From contig JADDOH010023067.1 of NCBI GenBank assembly GCA_016648135.1, positions 1 to 64,000 of the forward strand: a DNA stretch of 64,000 nucleotides. Reading direction: 5' to 3'. The stretch is from Agrypnia vestita (Eukaryota; Arthropoda; Insecta; Trichoptera; Phryganeidae). Every line of letters begins with the position of its first letter. The first letter of the stretch is position 1. Both the position numbers and the translations under genes were made by a program. Positions 24,535 to 36,358 of this stretch are shown here, piece after piece. The notes under the pieces are model-generated. The model searched no databases and had not been told where the DNA came from. It saw nothing but the letters and a program-made list of their open reading frames with translations.

Positions 24535-25655
24535 GGTCCTTACATATGAAATTGACGTTTTACCGTACTGGCAAATTTGATCTCAAATATCTTCTCTTTG
24601 GTTAGGAATTCCAAATCCAAATTTTTACAGCTATTTACTCATGTATTTGTGTCTTGAAAATTATAATTCATTTGTTTTTTCCTCAATTGTTTTTTTCTTT
24701 GCGAGACTCAGTTTACAAAATGAAAAACTTGAAATATCGCGTTATTTACGAGTACGAGTTCCACCGTGGCACCAGTGGTGCAGAAACGGCTCGAAGGATT
24801 AATGATGTGTATGGCGACGGTGCCGCAAAAGAAAACACAGTGCGTTTTTGGTTCCAACGTTTTCGTTCTGGAAATTTCGACCTGCAGAACAAGCCCCGTG
24901 GACGGCCGGAGACCAAAGTTGATAATGAAGAATTGAAGGCTATTGTGGAAGCGGAATCCATCGCAAACCACATCCGAGTTAGCTACAGGCTGCGGTGTTA
25001 GTGATAAAACTGTTTTAATCCACTTGACGCAAATTGGTAAGGTGAAAAAGCTTGAAAGGTGTGGTTAGGTAAACAACCATCAAGAATTTTGAGTGTAAGC
25101 AAAATAACAAAGCGAGTCTTGTGAGCGTTTGGTGGACTAGTGCTGGTGTCGTTCACTACAGCTTTCTTAAATCTGGCCAGACGATTACGGCAGATGTCTA
25201 TTGTCAGCAACTGCAAACCATGATGGAAAAGCTAGCTGCTAAACAACCGAGGCTGGTTAATCGCTCTAGGCCACTGCTGCTTCATGATAACGCTAGACCA
25301 CACACTGCACAACAGACGGCTACCAAATTAGAGGAGCTTCAATTGGAATGTCTAAGACATCCACCGTACTCTCCGGACCTTGCCCCAACAGATTACCATT
25401 TTTTTTCGAAATTTGGATAACTTCTTGCAAAGGAAAAAATTCAACTCCGATGGGGCAGTCCAAACCGCCTTCAAAGATTTTATTGATTCCCTTCCGAATG
25501 GTTTTTTTAGTAAAGGGATCGATGAACTACCTATGAGATGGCAAAAGTGCATAGATAGCAATGGTACATACTTTGATTAAATAAATATATTATAATAAAA
25601 AAAAATCGACTTTATGTTCCTCCCATACTAAACGTCAATTTCATATGTAAGGACC
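24535..25655 (+). mobile_element. mariner with perfect terminal inverted repeats
   Basis: A terminal repeat of at least 26 bp beginning ggtccttacatatgaaattg is identical at both ends and is flanked by TA (24533-24534 and 25656-25657). Perfect ends suggest a young insertion or a recently mobilised copy. The encoded transposase is broken and internally deleted (see 24721-25580). Confidence 0.92.
24721..25580 (+). pseudogene. mariner transposase, internally deleted and frameshifted
   Basis: The N-terminal 93 residues start MKNLKYRVIYEYEFHRGTSG and include the HTH and the WFQRFRSGNFDL linker, ending at RVSYRLRC and a stop near 25000. About a hundred residues with the first catalytic Asp are missing. 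The frame resumes at about 25130 with VWWTSAGVVHYSFLKSGQTI, then LLLHDNARPHTA (second D) and HPPYSPDLAPTDYHFF (third D, the D34D arrangement of mariner). A frameshift at about 25420 leads to the normal end MRWQKCIDSNGTYFD, stop at 25578-25580. It cannot make an active enzyme. Confidence 0.9.
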
Positions 25656-25657
25656 TA

Positions 25658-26945
25658 ATATTATAATAATAACACATGTAATATATGTAAAATGTACCTG
25701 TATTGACAACATAGAGGAATCTTAAATATGTTATTAGTGGGAAATTTTTTTTTGGTAAATAAACATTTTAAACCATAAAATCCAAAAAATAAGCTTAAAA
25801 TCTAATCGCTACATTTGCGCTCGTAAGAAAACTTAATCTTAAGTCACAAGACACGTTTTCTTTAATAAAATACGTAATTACAAAAACCAATTTCTCAATT
25901 TATGCACTATCTCAAATTATGCAAGGGATTGGGTACGTTTGCAGAACTTGAGATAATTTATTTTAGCTTTAAATTTTTTAACCCACTTCCTAACTGCAAA
26001 GAAAGTAAAAAAATCTGGAAAAAAATTTCAAAATTACTCAAAAAGTTAAGTACCATAAAATGTACTTAATAAATCATAATGCGTACATTAAGTACCAAAA
26101 TAAAACTATTCAATAAAGCAATTACATAAAATATATGGTAATTAAGCAATAAAATAAAATCAGAAATAAACTTACCTACAAATAAAATCGGTAGGTAGTG
26201 GTGTCTTATATAAATAAAAATACAGATCTTTTTTTTAATGATAGATACATGTTTTCGAATAATGAAATTTCTTTTTCACAATTACAATTTTATGTTAATG
26301 AATAGTCTACATTCTCATTGAGAGTCTACTGCATATGGGATAATATAATTAATACATCACATACGAATATTTAGATATTATAAGAAGTATCCATGAAATA
26401 TTATCATAGACCATGCCTAAACTAAACAAACGAATTTAACTTAAATCTCCACAAAAATTTCAAGCCTTTATTTAAATCTGTGTGGTAATTACATGAATAT
26501 GTTTTCCAGTCAATGACTTATAACTTGGGAAAGCTATACATTTTTATAAAAAAATTTGAAAAAGAAAACATAAAAACAAAACATTTAAAAATACTGTAAA
26601 ATTTCTGATTGTGATAAAATCAGTCAAAAATATGGCAAACAATATTAATACCTAAATAGTTTGAAACAAATATGAAAAGACGTGTGTAATTTTTCATAAA
26701 TATCTTTGTACGTACTATTTTCGATATTATATTACAGCAATAAGGCACATTAACATTGTCATACTCCAACATTAAAAAGTGGAGATAACACATTTTATTA
26801 CTAAAATAAGACTACAAGTTTAAACTTTAGACTAGGAATCAAGATTTTTGGTTTTATCAATTATCCTAATTTCAAATGTCCATCTGTAACGTAATGCTGG
26901 AATTACAACACTGACTAGCCCCTAATGAGGCAAGGACAGACGAGT

Positions 26946-26948
<3 letters not shown>
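25658..26948. other. Intergenic AT-rich DNA
   Basis: No gene or defined element was recognised. Confidence 0.45.

Positions 26949-26982
<34 letters not shown>
26949..26982. repeat. (TA)n microsatellite
   Basis: About 16 uninterrupted TA units directly beside the palindrome at 26993-27160. Confidence 0.95.
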
Positions 26983-26986
<4 letters not shown>

Positions 26987-26992
26987 GAAGGT

Positions 26993-27160
26993 CTTTCCAT
27001 TTAAGAAAGACAATTGAATTAGTATGTGTAAGCCGTGCATATGATGCACACTGTTTCACTATGTTAGTGTTTACGGGTATAAACACCTACACAATGAAAC
27101 AATTTACCTCGTACGCACGGCTTACACATACTAATTCGATTTTCTTTCTTAAATGGAAAG
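26993..27160. repeat. Long foldback palindrome (MITE)
   Basis: The arms begin ctttccatttaagaaag and carry tagtatgtgtaagccgtgc on both sides. The centre (gtgtttacgggtataaacac) lies near 27077. Nearly all of the 168 bp can pair. No coding capacity. This is a foldback type MITE next to a TA microsatellite. Confidence 0.85.
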
Positions 27161-27819
27161 AGGCTTAACTCCGAAAACATGACGATATGGGAATTTGAAA
27201 TAATTTTTAAAATTATTTTAGAAATCCATTTAAAGAATCAAACATAGGTACACATCTGCTTGATACAATCTATAAATTCACATACCTAGCAAATTAACAC
27301 AGCCAAAAAAAAATTTGATGTCATAAACTGTATTTTATATTTTGTTGTTACACCAAACTGACACTAAGCAGTAAGCAGTCAATATTATATAAATAGTATA
27401 CAAGATGTCACAAAGCTAGTCCACAATACTTTACAGGCAGATTCCTACTAAAATGTTTAAGCAACAATGACCTAATATCGGTGTTATGGAGATAAACTAC
27501 CTAATTCAAAGTTGTTTTTTTTTTTTTTTTTCTGACTTATCTTCTGTAAAACATTGGAACTTTCGTTAATGTACCTAACTTATACATGTAAAAAAAAAAA
27601 TGAAAATTAAGAATTCATTCAGCTAAATTGAAGATTACGGGCTCCATAGCCAATCTTTCCGAGAGTAAGTATCCACAATATAGTTGAGTAAATTAACTGC
27701 CATGTAGGTATTAAAATAATTATTACACTTTAAAGTTTATGTAATTTCATCATACATTTTAACATTCGAGAAGCTTTATCTAAGGACAAAGTGTGAATCA
27801 TAAACACAATTTAATCAAA

Positions 27820-28060
27820 GAGGATTTTATTCACAGATAAAGTGACTCAAATGTCGAAATGTATGGTGAAATTTTCGAAACTTAAAAACCTTTTTTAATA
27901 GTTGACTGGCAATCAATCGAATTGTTTTTTGAAATTAGGGCACTCAACTGTATCGAGGATATATACTCTGATGGGTTGTGGGGCCCATATTCTTCAATCA
28001 TGCCATTCATTCACTTAACACAAGTCAAATAAAAGTATTTAAACCTTGCAGAAATCAGAA
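27820..28060. repeat. Dispersed repeat, direct copy of 29150-29360
   Basis: Shares the order gataaa..act, caaatgtc, gaaattttcgaaa/gaaaatttcaaa, ttttttaata, aatcaa.t.ga, ttttgaaat..gggcactca and cttcaat.atgcc with 29150-29360. The element type is unknown. Confidence 0.5.
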
Positions 28061-28745
28061 CTAGAATTTTTTTGAAAGGTTTCAATCTGAATAAATTTTG
28101 TTCGACTTGTAGGTGGTTTCCAAAAATGACGTTACGGTTTATTTACGAAATTTTAACCTCCCCCCTTATGTCACAAGGTGTCACACCATGCCAGATCCCC
28201 CCAGATCAGATGTAACTGTTCTTCCGGAAGATTTTTTAATGTAAAATATAAATCAGTTTATATAGAACAATTATGGGTTAGGGGGAAATGTACCCCTCCC
28301 CTCTATACATAACATTCATAAAATTAAGTATTGCATAATCAAATAGTTGAATACCAAAACAGCTAAATTGAAGAAAATAAGTATCCGACATTTTCATTTC
28401 CCGATTCGAAAAATAAAATATAAGGCCACAAAGTATTTAAAAAAATATTGCACTACAAGATACGAAATTTTCACCATACTTTTTGACGCCAGTTAGCACA
28501 AACCATAGATAAAAGAGAAACATAGTGAATACAGGTGAATTTTTTGTGATTAAATATTTCAATATATTAGGAATAAATTGGCAAGTACAGTACAGTTACT
28601 ATATTTTCGCAAAAAGCCATGAATTTTTCGGCTTGGTTGGGTTAGTTAAAAATATAAAGATTAAGTAAGGTACGCCTTAAGTGTTATTTTGTACTGAAAG
28701 TATTGACTCTGAATTTGGGTCTTAGATTCGGTTAACACTCCCATT

Positions 28746-29092
28746 CCGGAACGGGGTACAACTTAACCCCAAAAATCTTATTTTAAAAACTATTCATTAA
28801 ATATTAATGATATTTAGCTGGTACTCGTTGTGATCCTCATAAATATCCTAATGAAGACAACACGTAAAGAAAATAAAATTACAACACAGCTTCCGTCGGC
28901 CGGACGCTTGTGAGCGGTGAGACTTCAAAATACTATGGTTTCTTATAAAATGACAACTTCTAATAAAATTTAGTAAAATCTTGTTCGCATTGTACAAGAA
29001 ATGTAATTTAAAATATTATAGAACATTTTCAAATCATTAGACTTCGCTAAAACGAAATTTTGACCGGGGTCACTTTGTACCCCGCTCCGGCC
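28746..29092. mobile_element. MITE with GGGGTACAA inverted ends
   Basis: Left ccggaacggggtacaactta and the right end read as reverse complement ccggagcggggtacaaagtg (followed by acccc) form inverted repeats about 345 bp apart. It is GC-rich at the ends, AT-rich inside and non-coding. The family is undetermined. Confidence 0.6.
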
Positions 29093-29149
29093 CTAGATCC
29101 TATTTTTAATCTTCCGGTACCCAAAGGTTACATAAAATTATGGTCTGCA

Positions 29150-29360
29150 TCTCTTATCCATAGATAAAACTATTCAAATGTCAAAATTGAAAATTGACGA
29201 AAATTTCAAAGTGTAATAACTTTTTTAATACTTGCAACCTAATCAAGTTGACTTCATTTTTGAAATCATGGCACTCATTTATAACGGGATACATCTATAT
29301 GGGAAACTCTAAAAAAAATCGCAATTAACCGCCATGTTCTTCAATTATGCCGCCAAAACT
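29150..29360. repeat. Dispersed repeat, second copy
   Basis: Direct, diverged copy of 27820-28060. A GC-rich patch follows near 29815-29900 (ccccgcgggcgcctg), for which I have no explanation. Confidence 0.5.
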
Positions 29361-30356
29361 TAGTTAACAGCCTTTATTGACTATTTTTAAATTTAAAGTA
29401 AAAATATTTTCAGTCGTCTAGTTCGCTCGATCTAGTACTAAGACATTTGTTTAGTGACCCAAAAATTTAAGGTTTGGCGTACATCTCCGCAAACTAGCGA
29501 GCCATTCATATTTTTCACTCTGCGCTAGTAGTGTAGTATGAAAAACAAAAAACATACATGAGATCATTTTTGTGAAAATAAAACAAAATACATTTTTACA
29601 AATGCAGATTACATTATTTTAAATAACCACTATGCAATTAATATTTTGTGGCTTCGAAATAAACAAAAGCTAGACATATTTTCGGAAAAAAAACGAACGC
29701 GTAATCTGGTATACATATTGTCAATTTTTCGCTATCAGAAAATCGATGCTCAGCGAAAAATATGTGTACCTGTCATTTAAAATTATAAAACTCACGCTAA
29801 TCGGCTCTCAATTCAATTCAAACGGCTTTCGCCGATTGCTTGCTAGGCCCCGCGGGCGCCTGTAATAGCCGCTGAGCGACCGATAGTGTCTGCGATTGGG
29901 TATCGCTTATCGCCCGCTTCTTTTCGTAGGATTTCGTTATTTTTTAAAACTGGCAATGAAAATGATGCGTACTGCATACATCGCTTTTGGAGCGTTTATA
30001 ATAATAATCATATTATAATATATACTCTATATATTTATACACATATTTATATAAAGCTATTTTCATATAAAATTCTTTTTATAATTCGAGATATCGATAG
30101 GTACTTTACTATCTACATTTACACTGGCCGCGATATATTTTGTCACAAATTCGAAAAAATATATTTTCACTAAAGATAAAACAAATTCCCGACGCAATCG
30201 ACCGTATTCTGAAAAAAACAAGATTGCTATTTTGGTGATTGTTACTAGTGATGCAACAAATCCTATTTTCACGAATACGAATATCGAGGCTGCTATTCGG
30301 CGAATACGAATAATTCAACAAGGTTATAAATAATACACCACTGTTCTTTTTACTAA

Positions 30357-30501
30357 GGGCCGGTTGTTTCAAGTTGGATTAAAGTAAGCGTTCTTTTAAA
30401 GCATAGATTTTTACGTTCTCCACCAATCAGACGATCCGTTTTTGTAAAAATCTATGCTTTTATCGACCGCTTACTTTGATCGAACTTGAAACAACCGGGC
30501 C
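30357..30501. mobile_element. Harbinger-type MITE (GGGCCGGTTG family), copy B, nested in hAT
   Basis: Inverted ends gggccggttgtttcaagttg and (reverse complement) ggcccggttgtttcaagttc extend about 55 bp inward through aagcatagatttttac, with TAA duplications at 30354-30356 and 30502-30504. Confidence 0.88.
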
Positions 30502-30745
30502 TAAGAGATTTAATAATTAAAATTTAGCACCGGCAAATTATTGTTCAAAAAGCCAACATTTCTTTTTTCCGTTTGTACATTCCCAGCGGTTGAAATATAT
30601 ATCACTTTCTTCACGCTTACGAAAGGTCATGTTATTGGATTTAATTTGAAATTATTTTATAAGAGTTAACACTTTTACACATAACGGAAATAAAATGGAA
30701 CTAACAATACGTATTACAAAACAAAAACTAGATAAAACTGTAACA

Positions 30746-30895
30746 GTTTGCCTGAGGGCGTTGTGTCTGCAGCCAGTGTCAATCAGTTTAAGAATAGGCT
30801 GGATATTCAAATGAGAGACAGTGATATGGGCCTATCAGCTTAAGCTGCCTGCCCATTATCAATAATAATAATAATAATAAATAAATAAATAAAAA
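30746..30895 (+). mobile_element. 3' end of a CR1/jockey-like LINE with AAT-type tail
   Basis: The translated end LPEGVVSAASVNQFKNRLD (then IQMRDSDMGLSA and stop) is the standard C-terminus of many CR1- and jockey-like reverse transcriptases. After the stop come tgcctgcccattatc and a tail of aat/aaat units. It is heavily 5'-truncated and nested in the hAT at 30246-31203. Confidence 0.8.
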
Positions 30896-31801
30896 AAAAT
30901 GAGACCTAACTTTATTAATATTAGTAATCGAAACTAGATGAAAGAACTCACGTTATGCTGTGAAACAAGTAACAATTAACAACTTGAGAACTCAACAAAT
31001 CCATTCATTCAGTATTAGGGAAATCCCCGATAATACAGAGCGTAGGTGTGTTCGGATACACGTTGCACAGCCAAACCGTAATTCGCGTTGCGTTGTTATA
31101 AATAGTTTGTTTTTAATATTCGTGATGGTATTCGGCGAATACGACTATTCTGTAAATATCTACTATTCGGCGAATACAAATATTCGCATTCGTTGCATTA
31201 CTAATTGTTACGCCTACACTCAAAAATAGACAAGACGTAGATTCACCACAGTCCGCCTTATTCGATGATTACCACCCCAATACTCAAAAACAGTCGGGAC
31301 ATTTTTATTTATTTACAGCTTTTTCAATTTTAGATGAGACCTTTGGAAAGTAGTCGTGAATCTATATGGTCTCATTACTGTGATATGTTCATTGATGGGA
31401 ATGTGGAGTATAGGAGACTCAAAATAATTGTCGTTAAAAACCCAAGACAGGAAGCAGAAATTGCACCCTGCGTTATTATGTCTACATATACGATGGTGAC
31501 ATATCACTTTTCAATAGCGAACAGTTGTGCAATAATGGCATATAAAACATTTTAAATTAAAATAGGTAAATCAATATTTTGTAACACATAGGTACATGAA
31601 TTGTATTGTCGGACCTCCACAACGTCTGGGTGTTCTTAAAAAACATCCGATTATTTTATGTCGAAGGGATATTTATACCATCACGCAAACCAGTCATTGC
31701 TATCTGGAGTTTTATTTAAAATATAAGTTTCTCATGAATATAATATAAAATACTCGCTGTTCGTACCCGGCGCTGCACGGGTTAAGGGTTAAGTTGAAAA
31801 A

Positions 31802-31863
31802 GCTTTGCAAAACAATGGAATATTTGTGTGGTGGAAAACAAATATTCCATTGTTTTGCAAAGC
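31802..31863. repeat. Perfect 26-bp stem hairpin with 10-nt loop
   Basis: gctttgcaaaacaatggaat plus atttgt on the left (31802-31827) is exactly complementary to 31838-31863; the loop is gtggtggaaa. It has the size of a small-RNA precursor, but a perfect stem is equally expected from a recent inverted duplication in the surrounding repeat. Confidence 0.9.
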
Positions 31864-31929
31864 CTCTAATTAAAACAATGTTTCCATTTAATCAAGGATG
31901 GATAGGATGTATAGGGAAGAAATACGGTA

Positions 31930-32400
31930 TATTTTTCCCGTCGGGAATATGTATGCAAAATTTGGGTCCAATCGGTAAAGCAGTGTAGATTTGTACAGAA
32001 AATATATCTGGGAGAAGAAATGTCGCCTATGTTAGCCGCCGTGTCCTAAAGCATAAGTATGCACGATTTGAATCCGATCAGTCGAACGGTACAGATTTGC
32101 ATCGAAAACATATCAGGGGGAGGGAAAGGGGTAAGGAATAGGGGGGAAATATCCCCTATGTTACCCGCCGGGTCCTAAAGCTTATGCTTAGTGATAAGTG
32201 ATAAGTATGCAAAATTTGAGAAAAAATTTGAAGAAAGCAAAAGATAAAGATGCAAAATAATATATATTAAGTAATATATATATATTAAAATATACAAAAT
32301 AATATATATATATATCAACAAAATAATATAATTAATATGATAAGTATGCAAAATTTGAGCCGAATCGGATAAACGGTGTAGATTTGTATAGAGGACAGAC
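31930..32400. repeat. Diverged tandem repeat, three units
   Basis: The phrase gtatgcaaaatttg..ccaatcgg..aa.c.gt.tagatttg.a occurs at about 31951, 32057 (as gtatgcacgatttgaatccg) and 32345. The first two also share cctatgtta(g/c)ccgcc and gtcctaaagc. Such phrases are common near the ends of arthropod retroelements. AT microsatellites interrupt the third spacing. The element is unidentified. Confidence 0.5.
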
Positions 32401-32733
32401 ATTGAGTTTTATGGGTATAGAAGTACTGATATTGTCATAAAAATTTGTAGAAATCAATTTGCTTCACACAAAAGGAGCGTTCACGTGGTTCCGTTTTGAA
32501 CCCCTCCCTCCACCTACATATGTCGCCCTAACGTGGCCTTTGTTATCCCCCCACCCCCCTTCCGAGAAGTGGAATCTAGTTTTTTCCTATTAATTCCAGA
32601 AGACATTTTGTGCTGTTTTTTAAATTATTGGGTATAAAATAAACCACACATTTCCACAATTAAATTATAATTATAAAAAATATATAAATCAATGATATAT
32701 GTTGATGATTTACCACCGGTCGCATATTCTGTA

Positions 32734-32876
32734 CAGTTGCCGGCAAACTTCTTGAAATTTTTTGGAGTAGTGGGGGAATGCGCAGAAGACAAAATTTGGG
32801 TCTCGTTGGTGGAATGGTACATGCGCAAACTTCCCCCCACTACGCCGTAAAATTTCAAGATGTTTACCGGCTACTG
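32734..32876. mobile_element. 143-bp Tc1/mariner-type MITE, copy 1
   Basis: Ends cagttgccggcaaacttctt and (reverse complement) cagtagccggtaaacatctt, extending about 50 bp, beside TA at 32732-32733 and 32877-32878. A nearly identical copy of the same length lies at 33699-33841. Open frames reading through it are artefacts. Confidence 0.9.
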
Positions 32877-33427
32877 TACCGTTTTAATTGAATACTGAGA
32901 TACAAAATATAATTTATTTTTCTGAATCTATTTCATATATTTTCGTAGATATCTGTAAAATGTGAAATTACCCTATTACGTAGCACGACTCTGACCTCCC
33001 TCCACGTAGCTCAGCGTAGCATTCTACCTAACTCCCCGCCACCCCTTCATCAGGTCACGTAGTTTATGGATGCTCCCAAATTGACATTTGAGAGATGTCT
33101 CGACGCTTCACTATTTTAATAATAATAATCTTAGTATTTCAGAATGCGGCCGAATATTTTAACATAGCGGCGGCCGCGATGCGGTGCTTTATATTATTAT
33201 CATTCCTTTTTTATGGCGATCACGACAATTTAACTCCTTCGCAATATTTTCCGTGTTCTTTGAAAACCGAGAGCTGTGGCTAGCGCGACCACATCCAAAG
33301 GCTGCAATCTTTAATTGTAAGTGATTCAGAAACCAGATACTGGGAGTGCGGTATCAAATCAAACTAACTTATTTGGCGAATCACCGAATCTGGCGTCAGG
33401 CGGCGTCAGGTTTTTATGCCACACTAC

Positions 33428-34086
33428 TAGGGAATGCAATCCCGAGTCGGGATTGCCCTTTCGGGATCCCTCGAGATTAAAATTTCCAATCACGCGGGAT
33501 CCCTACGGATCGGGACCCGGAAAACATTTGTATTTTTTTGTTTGTTTATAGAGCTGAATAGCAATTAACTACAATACTTTGCATTTTTATATCAGCAATT
33601 TTAATAAAATGTTCGTAATTAATCATTGCATTAAAGTTTTTGAAGGCGTTTCTCCAAGCATCAATCAGTCAATGTAGAGTAAAAACTACCAACTAGTACA
33701 GTTGCCGGCAAACTTCTTGAAATTTTTTAGCGTAGTGGGGGAATGCGCAGAAGACAAAATTTGGATCTCGTCGGTGGAATGGTACATGCGCAAACTTCCC
33801 CCCACTACGCCGTAAAATTTCAAGATGTTTGCCGGCTACTGTAGTAGTTTTTATTACTATGTTAGGTAGATAAAATACGGCAAATATTATTCAAAGCTAT
33901 TTTCATTATTTGAATGTGACATGTACATAAGTTTTAAGTACTTACTAAAAGTTCTATAGACATACAATTAAACATACAAAACATAAAAAATGCTGATCAA
34001 TCCCGATAATCTTGTCCGATTCTTCGGTTCGGGATTGATCTCGTAAAATGCCTCGAGATCTCGCGGGATCGGGATTGCATTCCCTA
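33428..34086. mobile_element. Non-autonomous hAT element, 659 bp, perfect 8-bp duplication
   Basis: Ends TAGGGAATGCAATCCCGA and (right) cgggattgcattcccta are inverted. The exact 8-bp duplication cacactac is at 33420-33427 and 34087-34094. Both subterminal regions are rich in cgggat/atcccg motifs, the likely transposase-binding sites. It holds the nested MITE 33699-33841. Confidence 0.92.
33699..33841. mobile_element. 143-bp Tc1/mariner-type MITE, copy 2, nested in hAT
   Basis: Same length and ends as 32734-32876, with TA at 33697-33698 and 33842-33843. The high similarity of the two copies, about 1 kb apart, points to recent activity. Confidence 0.9.
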
Positions 34087-34824
34087 CACACTACATTATG
34101 TAGTACATATTTCAACCAACCTCAATGTTGAAAAATAGGTTGTACGAAAATACCGGCTTCTGCTGGCTGAAAAAAGGCGTCTACCAGTACGTTTAATGTA
34201 CCTAGCTGAGCCCGAATTTATTACAATGATATGAATCGTTATTCAGTCGTAGAAAAGAGTTGGAAATTAAATTTTTAACCGCTTCTATTTTATATGTTTA
34301 TATGCATATGGCTTTCACTTATATGTACACGAAAAAATATGTATAATGATTTCAATTTGAATCCTCCTTTCCTGTTAATCTGCCAAATTCCAAATAATCT
34401 CAATTTAAAGTAAGTTATTGTTTAATGCCAACTTTTTTGACTTTAAAAATGCAGACCACTGGAAAAGTAATTTGTGGGATTAGATTGCCAATTAGAAAAA
34501 TGCCGCGGTTCTTGGCTGCCGTGGATAAATTTTCATTCTAACTTATGTTTCTACCAATTCAATGGATTCATGGAGACAGATAATCGCTCCTATTCTCAGA
34601 ATAACAACAACATTGTTATAAAATCCCGAGACAAAATAGATGTAGATATTTATGTACGCATAAAGTGTATGAGAAATATCAACACATCTGTCAAATGTCA
34701 TCACGAAGTGTACCTACAATGTTATATAGTGTCCCATAGCTAGTAGCAAAAAGTTACAGGTGGATTCTTGTCTTGGTAATAAGTTGAAAATGTTTAAGTA
34801 ACCATGACCTAATATCAATATTTA

Positions 34825-35145
34825 TGGAGATATGCGATATCAATTTTGCATTTTTTTTCAATTTTTTTTTCAAAAAGTTGAACTATCATTATAGTAAGTT
34901 ATATCGATTATGAAAAATTCTTTCTCTTTAATATAAGTTGAATAAAATGACAAAAAACCTTGCAAAAAATGAAAATAGACTTTTTTGGAAGGTTTTTATC
35001 ATTTTATTTGAGTTGTATTGAAGCGAATGAATTTTTTATTTTCGATATAAGTTAGGTACCGTGATGATAGTTCAACTTTTTGCAAAAAATAAGTGAGAAA
35101 TATTGAAAAAAAATGCAAACTTTGATATTGCATATCTAGATAACT
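34825..35145. repeat. Long imperfect inverted repeat (foldback)
   Basis: The left arm (gatatgcgatatcaattttg ... aaaaagttgaactatcat ... ttatatcga) and right arm read in reverse (gatatgcaatatcaaagttt ... aaaaagttgaactatcat ... ttatatcga) pair over about 100 bp around 34985. The left flank (aatgtttaagtaaccatgac) is also found near 27455, so the family is dispersed. Confidence 0.7.
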
Positions 35146-35479
35146 ATGATAAAAGGTCAAAGTTATGTAGATATGCAATATCAAATAGCAAAAACTTTAC
35201 ACATCACTTTTAGGATAATACAACGATGTTGTCCTGAGAATAGGCGAGAATGTCTACTGAAATATGACCAAGATATCACAAGATCTGCTTTATTATCTGA
35301 CAACTTCGATATTTGCAGCCAATTAAAATCAAACCTATGCAGCCAATTTATTGCAACATTGTTTGTTTGGCAATAAAATCTAATTCAAATCTATGTATTT
35401 GGGTTTCAAGGTTAGGTTTATAGCTTTAATTCCATTTTCCGTCATGTATGATTTCATTCTCAGCAACTTTAACTTAAAA

Positions 35480-35950
35480 CAGTATAAAACCAAGTTAATT
35501 CGAACCCCAATAATTCAAAATTCGCCATAATTCGAAAATTTTCAAACCCAAAATGTAATTTCGTAGTCGATTAACCCCGATAATTCGGAATATTTTTTAG
35601 CCCCTTGCGCCTTAAATGAATACATTTAAGTTCATGCAATTAGATTTTTTTTTTTTAAATTTGACAAGATTTAAAAAATATTTCGATTTTTTCGCAAATA
35701 TGTCAATATCGGGTACTTTAGTAATAGAAATGTCGCGATCTTTGTACTAGCATAATAAATATTGCGTTTTCGAAATAATTTCTTGAAATATGCAAAAATA
35801 CAGACGTTTTTCATTTTACAATTTTTGGCAAATTTCGCAATCTTATCGCGATTTTTTTTTCTTGAATTTCGAATTAACGGGATTCCGCATAACTCGAAAT
35901 GTTTTTTTATGGGTCCTTTGAATTTCGGATTAACGTTAACTCTACTCTAA
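35480..35950. mobile_element. pogo/Tigger-type MITE, copy 2
   Basis: Begins cagtataaaaccaagttaat and carries the same taattcgaa, ccccttgcgcc and atatcgggtacttta blocks as 49755-50258. Its right end (ggattaacgttaactctact) is degenerate. Confidence 0.7.
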
Positions 35951-36358
35951 TGAATGTTATATTTCATTTAAATCATGCTAATATAAAAAAAAGTATCCTA
36001 ACAGACTGATTGTTCTGTAACTTGTTTTCATTATCTTATTTTGCAATATAATTTGGATTTTGAAGTTAAGTAGGCTTTTTGATATTCAACTAAAATAAAT
36101 CTGAATAATTAAATGAAGTAGATATCCTAACGTACTTCATTTGACACATTCTCATGTTAGACTACATCTGAATGTTCTAGAGGCAGGTTCACCTGGATGG
36201 AATCACCTTCACAATGGAACTCATTAATAAAATTCTAATATAAGTACATAAATAAATTGAATAATAAGAAAGCGACGAATCTGAAACACTATTGCAATAA
36301 GGAACTAATTTAGAAAATGAATAATAATTAACATGAATAACATCATGTTGATAAAAAA

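Larger units (their letters stand above)
30246..31203. mobile_element. Non-autonomous hAT element with perfect 8-bp duplication
   Basis: The ends TAGTGATGCAAC and GTTGCATTACTA are inverted, with attcggcgaatacga repeats inside both. The 8-bp target duplication attgttac is exact (30238-30245 and 31204-31211), diagnostic of hAT. The interior carries a nested Harbinger MITE (30357-30501) and a LINE 3' end (30746-30895). No transposase is left. Confidence 0.9.

Noticed and set aside
26949..27160. CRISPR-like or tandem array reading of the palindrome
   Set aside because: It is a single inverted repeat with no spaced direct repeats, and the genome is eukaryotic.
31334..31555. 73-residue frame beginning MRPLESSRESIWSHYCDMF as a BED-finger protein
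   Set aside because: It has a faint resemblance to a BED finger (SIWSHY) but lacks the paired cysteines and histidines.
34474..34743. 89-residue frame MGLDCQLEKCRGSW...
   Set aside because: No family features; it lies in repeat-like AT-rich DNA beside a foldback element.
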